Source of the DNA: Xiphias gladius
Taxonomy: Eukaryota; Chordata; Actinopteri; Istiophoriformes; Xiphiidae
Direction: 5' to 3'
Length of the DNA stretch: 64,000 nt
Assembly: GCF_016859285.1 (NCBI RefSeq)
Contig: NC_053413.1
Coordinates: 19,177,501 to 19,241,500 of the forward strand
The notes below the pieces were generated by a model. The model had not been told where the DNA came from. It made no database searches and worked only from the letters and a program-made list of their open reading frames with translations. The translations under genes were made by a program, and so were the position numbers. Numbering within the stretch: the first letter of the stretch is position 1; every line of letters starts with the position of its first letter. Of this stretch, positions 62,330 to 64,000 are shown one piece after another.

Positions 62330-64000
62330 CTGTAGAAGAAACAGAAAAAGAAAAAAAAAATCACAGAAATCACATCAGGTTTTATGATCATCTGAAGAGA
62401 AGGTTCGTGAAAACGCTCGCCGGAGGCAGTTGTTTGGTTTTTTTCATCTGAACGCCCAAAAAAAAAAACAACAAAACACTGCGGGATAGTTTCCCGGAGA
62501 AAAAACAGGTTATAATCTAGGCTGCATACTTTTGGTTTTATAATCGCCTTTTTTTGAATCAGGCTGCTTTGGGGTTTGCTGCTTTGGGCTCTATGAGGAC
62601 AGTCAGGTGTGTTTACAGTCGCCTCGGACGCTTGAAATTGAGCCAGACCTGCAGTGTGTGTGCTTAAAACCAGCCAGCCGAGGAACGACCGAAAAGAAAA
62701 AGTTGATGCGAAAGGCTGAGACTTCGTCGGTGAGGGATAAGTGAAAACTGAAAACAAATTTCATCACTCCACACCAAAGCCTGATGAGTTTTTTTGTTTT
62801 TTTTTTAAATCAATTTTGAAAATACATCTTGGACTGGCAGGAATATACATGGCTTCTTCTCCCACACTGTCAGTGAACAGCAAGAGTACAAGTGAGGTCT
62901 CTAACACTCTGCTGCCAAAACATGCCGATGTGAAAGCCAGAACAAAGCCTGGTTTGTTGTTTGCTGTTTTCCCTAATCATCCTATATGCGGGTCCAGTTA
63001 ATTCAATCCAGAGCTGGCTAATCTGTAACTACCTGTTGTTTCCTATGTCCAATTTGAATTGGTCCCTGTTAAAAGCCCTTCTGGTATAGAATTATTATGT
63101 GTGGATGACAAAAAACAAAAACAAACAAAACATGGATAATGGAAGTACATGGATAATTAAACCCCTCGTTATGGGTTCCATGTGTGAAAATGGCTAAAAG
63201 GAACAAAACAGACCCAGGCTCAGTTCCAAATTTTGTCATCCTTGATTAGGTCAGTCGACTATATCCGATGCGTTTATGAACTGACAGCACTGTTGGAAAG
63301 AACATAAACACATTATGTCGCATGTGGTAATGCTGGCTCGGCCCCACCAGCACAGTGCCAGACATGCTGTCTTAAAATCTCCCTCTTGTCACTGCAGTGA
63401 GGACGGATCCCAGTTTCAGCGTCCATTCACACATGTTACGAATAGACGCTTGAGATTACAGCCTGGAGATTACAGTGTTGTTATTTAGTATATATGAGGT
63501 ATCAATAAAATACTTACTGGGTACTTAAACCGGGACGAAATACATAAGTGCAGGAGAAGAATTTTAAGAAGAATTTTACAGTGTAAATATTTTTTCATTA
63601 CAGATTTCCAGTTTAGTAATTACAGGGCACGGTAATATTAATGGGTACCAAGACACAAAAATTTGGGAAAATCGAGTTACAGTATTGAAGTTTATCAAAT
63701 TAATTAGGGTGTTTATTTAGTTAAACTTATTATATACTTTAGCAACAAAAATTGTTTTTAAATATGAAGTATGTTTTATTATTAATATAATGTACATTAT
63801 TGTTAAGCTGGGGAAACAAATCACTAGGGTAAGCATGGGAAAGAAGGGCTTACCTCTGTAGGTGTTACTATAAAAGAGTTATTTTTATGTTTTTAGGTTG
63901 TTAAAATGCTGGAGGGCAGGAATACAGTCTTGGGACCCAAAGTAACATCCATCTGACAATCAAAACAGATGTATTTCAGTATTTCGTTGGTATTTGAACT
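62330..64000 (-). other. emilin2: emilin2 intron, continuing beyond the window
   Basis: Upstream of the exon at 62329 I see no further exon. The large EMILIN exon should be farther right. The stretch has T-rich runs (about 62185-62200) and is otherwise featureless. Confidence 0.55.

Noticed and set aside
62161-62757. 198-codon minus-strand open frame
   Set aside because: It overlaps the real emilin2 exon 62276-62329 in another reading frame and runs through poly-T introns; phase-1 exon logic explains the coding part.

Overview
The window is nuclear DNA from a ray-finned fish, most likely a spiny-rayed teleost. The evidence is short introns with GT-AG borders, vertebrate proteins whose closest remembered relatives are fish-like, many (CA)n and poly-T tracts, and copies of interspersed repeats common in teleost genomes. 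No tools were used: gene identities come from reading the translations against remembered family sequences, and exon borders come from splice consensus plus phase arithmetic. I see no operons, CRISPR arrays, retroviral or LTR elements, or capsid/envelope genes.

Layout, left to right. (1) 1-2292 (+): the 3' part of chmp5, an ESCRT-III-associated protein. (2) 3946-4037 (-): an intron-containing tRNA-Arg(TCT). (3) 4471-6393 (+): complete bag1, an HSP70 co-chaperone, 207 aa. (4) 6898-7363: a short non-autonomous DNA transposon between two convergent genes. (5) 7910-9192 (-): a complete non-muscle/smooth-muscle myosin regulatory light chain (myl12 type), 172 aa. (6) 11.3-33.7 kb (+): myom1, the M-band crosslinker. 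A probable muscle promoter and noncoding exon near 11.34-11.57 kb precede 36 coding exons that predict 1496 aa with 7 Ig and 5 fibronectin-III domains. (7) 34.9-58.3 kb (+): lpin2, a phosphatidate phosphatase. A GC-rich noncoding exon is followed by 19 coding exons (916 aa) and a long 3' UTR. (8) 59311-62329 (-): the last four exons of emilin2, ending in a C1q domain; the rest lies to the right of the window.

The genes do not form one pathway. The order myl12 - myom1 - lpin2 - emilin2 is the human 18p11 order as I remember it, which supports the paralogue names. chmp5 and bag1 are neighbours in human too, but on 9p13, so the window joins two ancestral blocks between about 6.8 and 7.7 kb.

The most useful second-look items are: a candidate alternative first coding exon of lpin2 that splices in frame onto exon 2 (38514-38624); a myom1 intron whose only frame-preserving donor is GA rather than GT; a lpin2 GC-AG intron; a possible alternative C-terminal exon in myom1 (29949-30044); an FxxIL change in the lipin LxxIL motif; a stable hairpin in the lpin2 3' UTR; and an E-box/MEF2/CArG cluster upstream of myom1. 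I found no wholly new genetic system.
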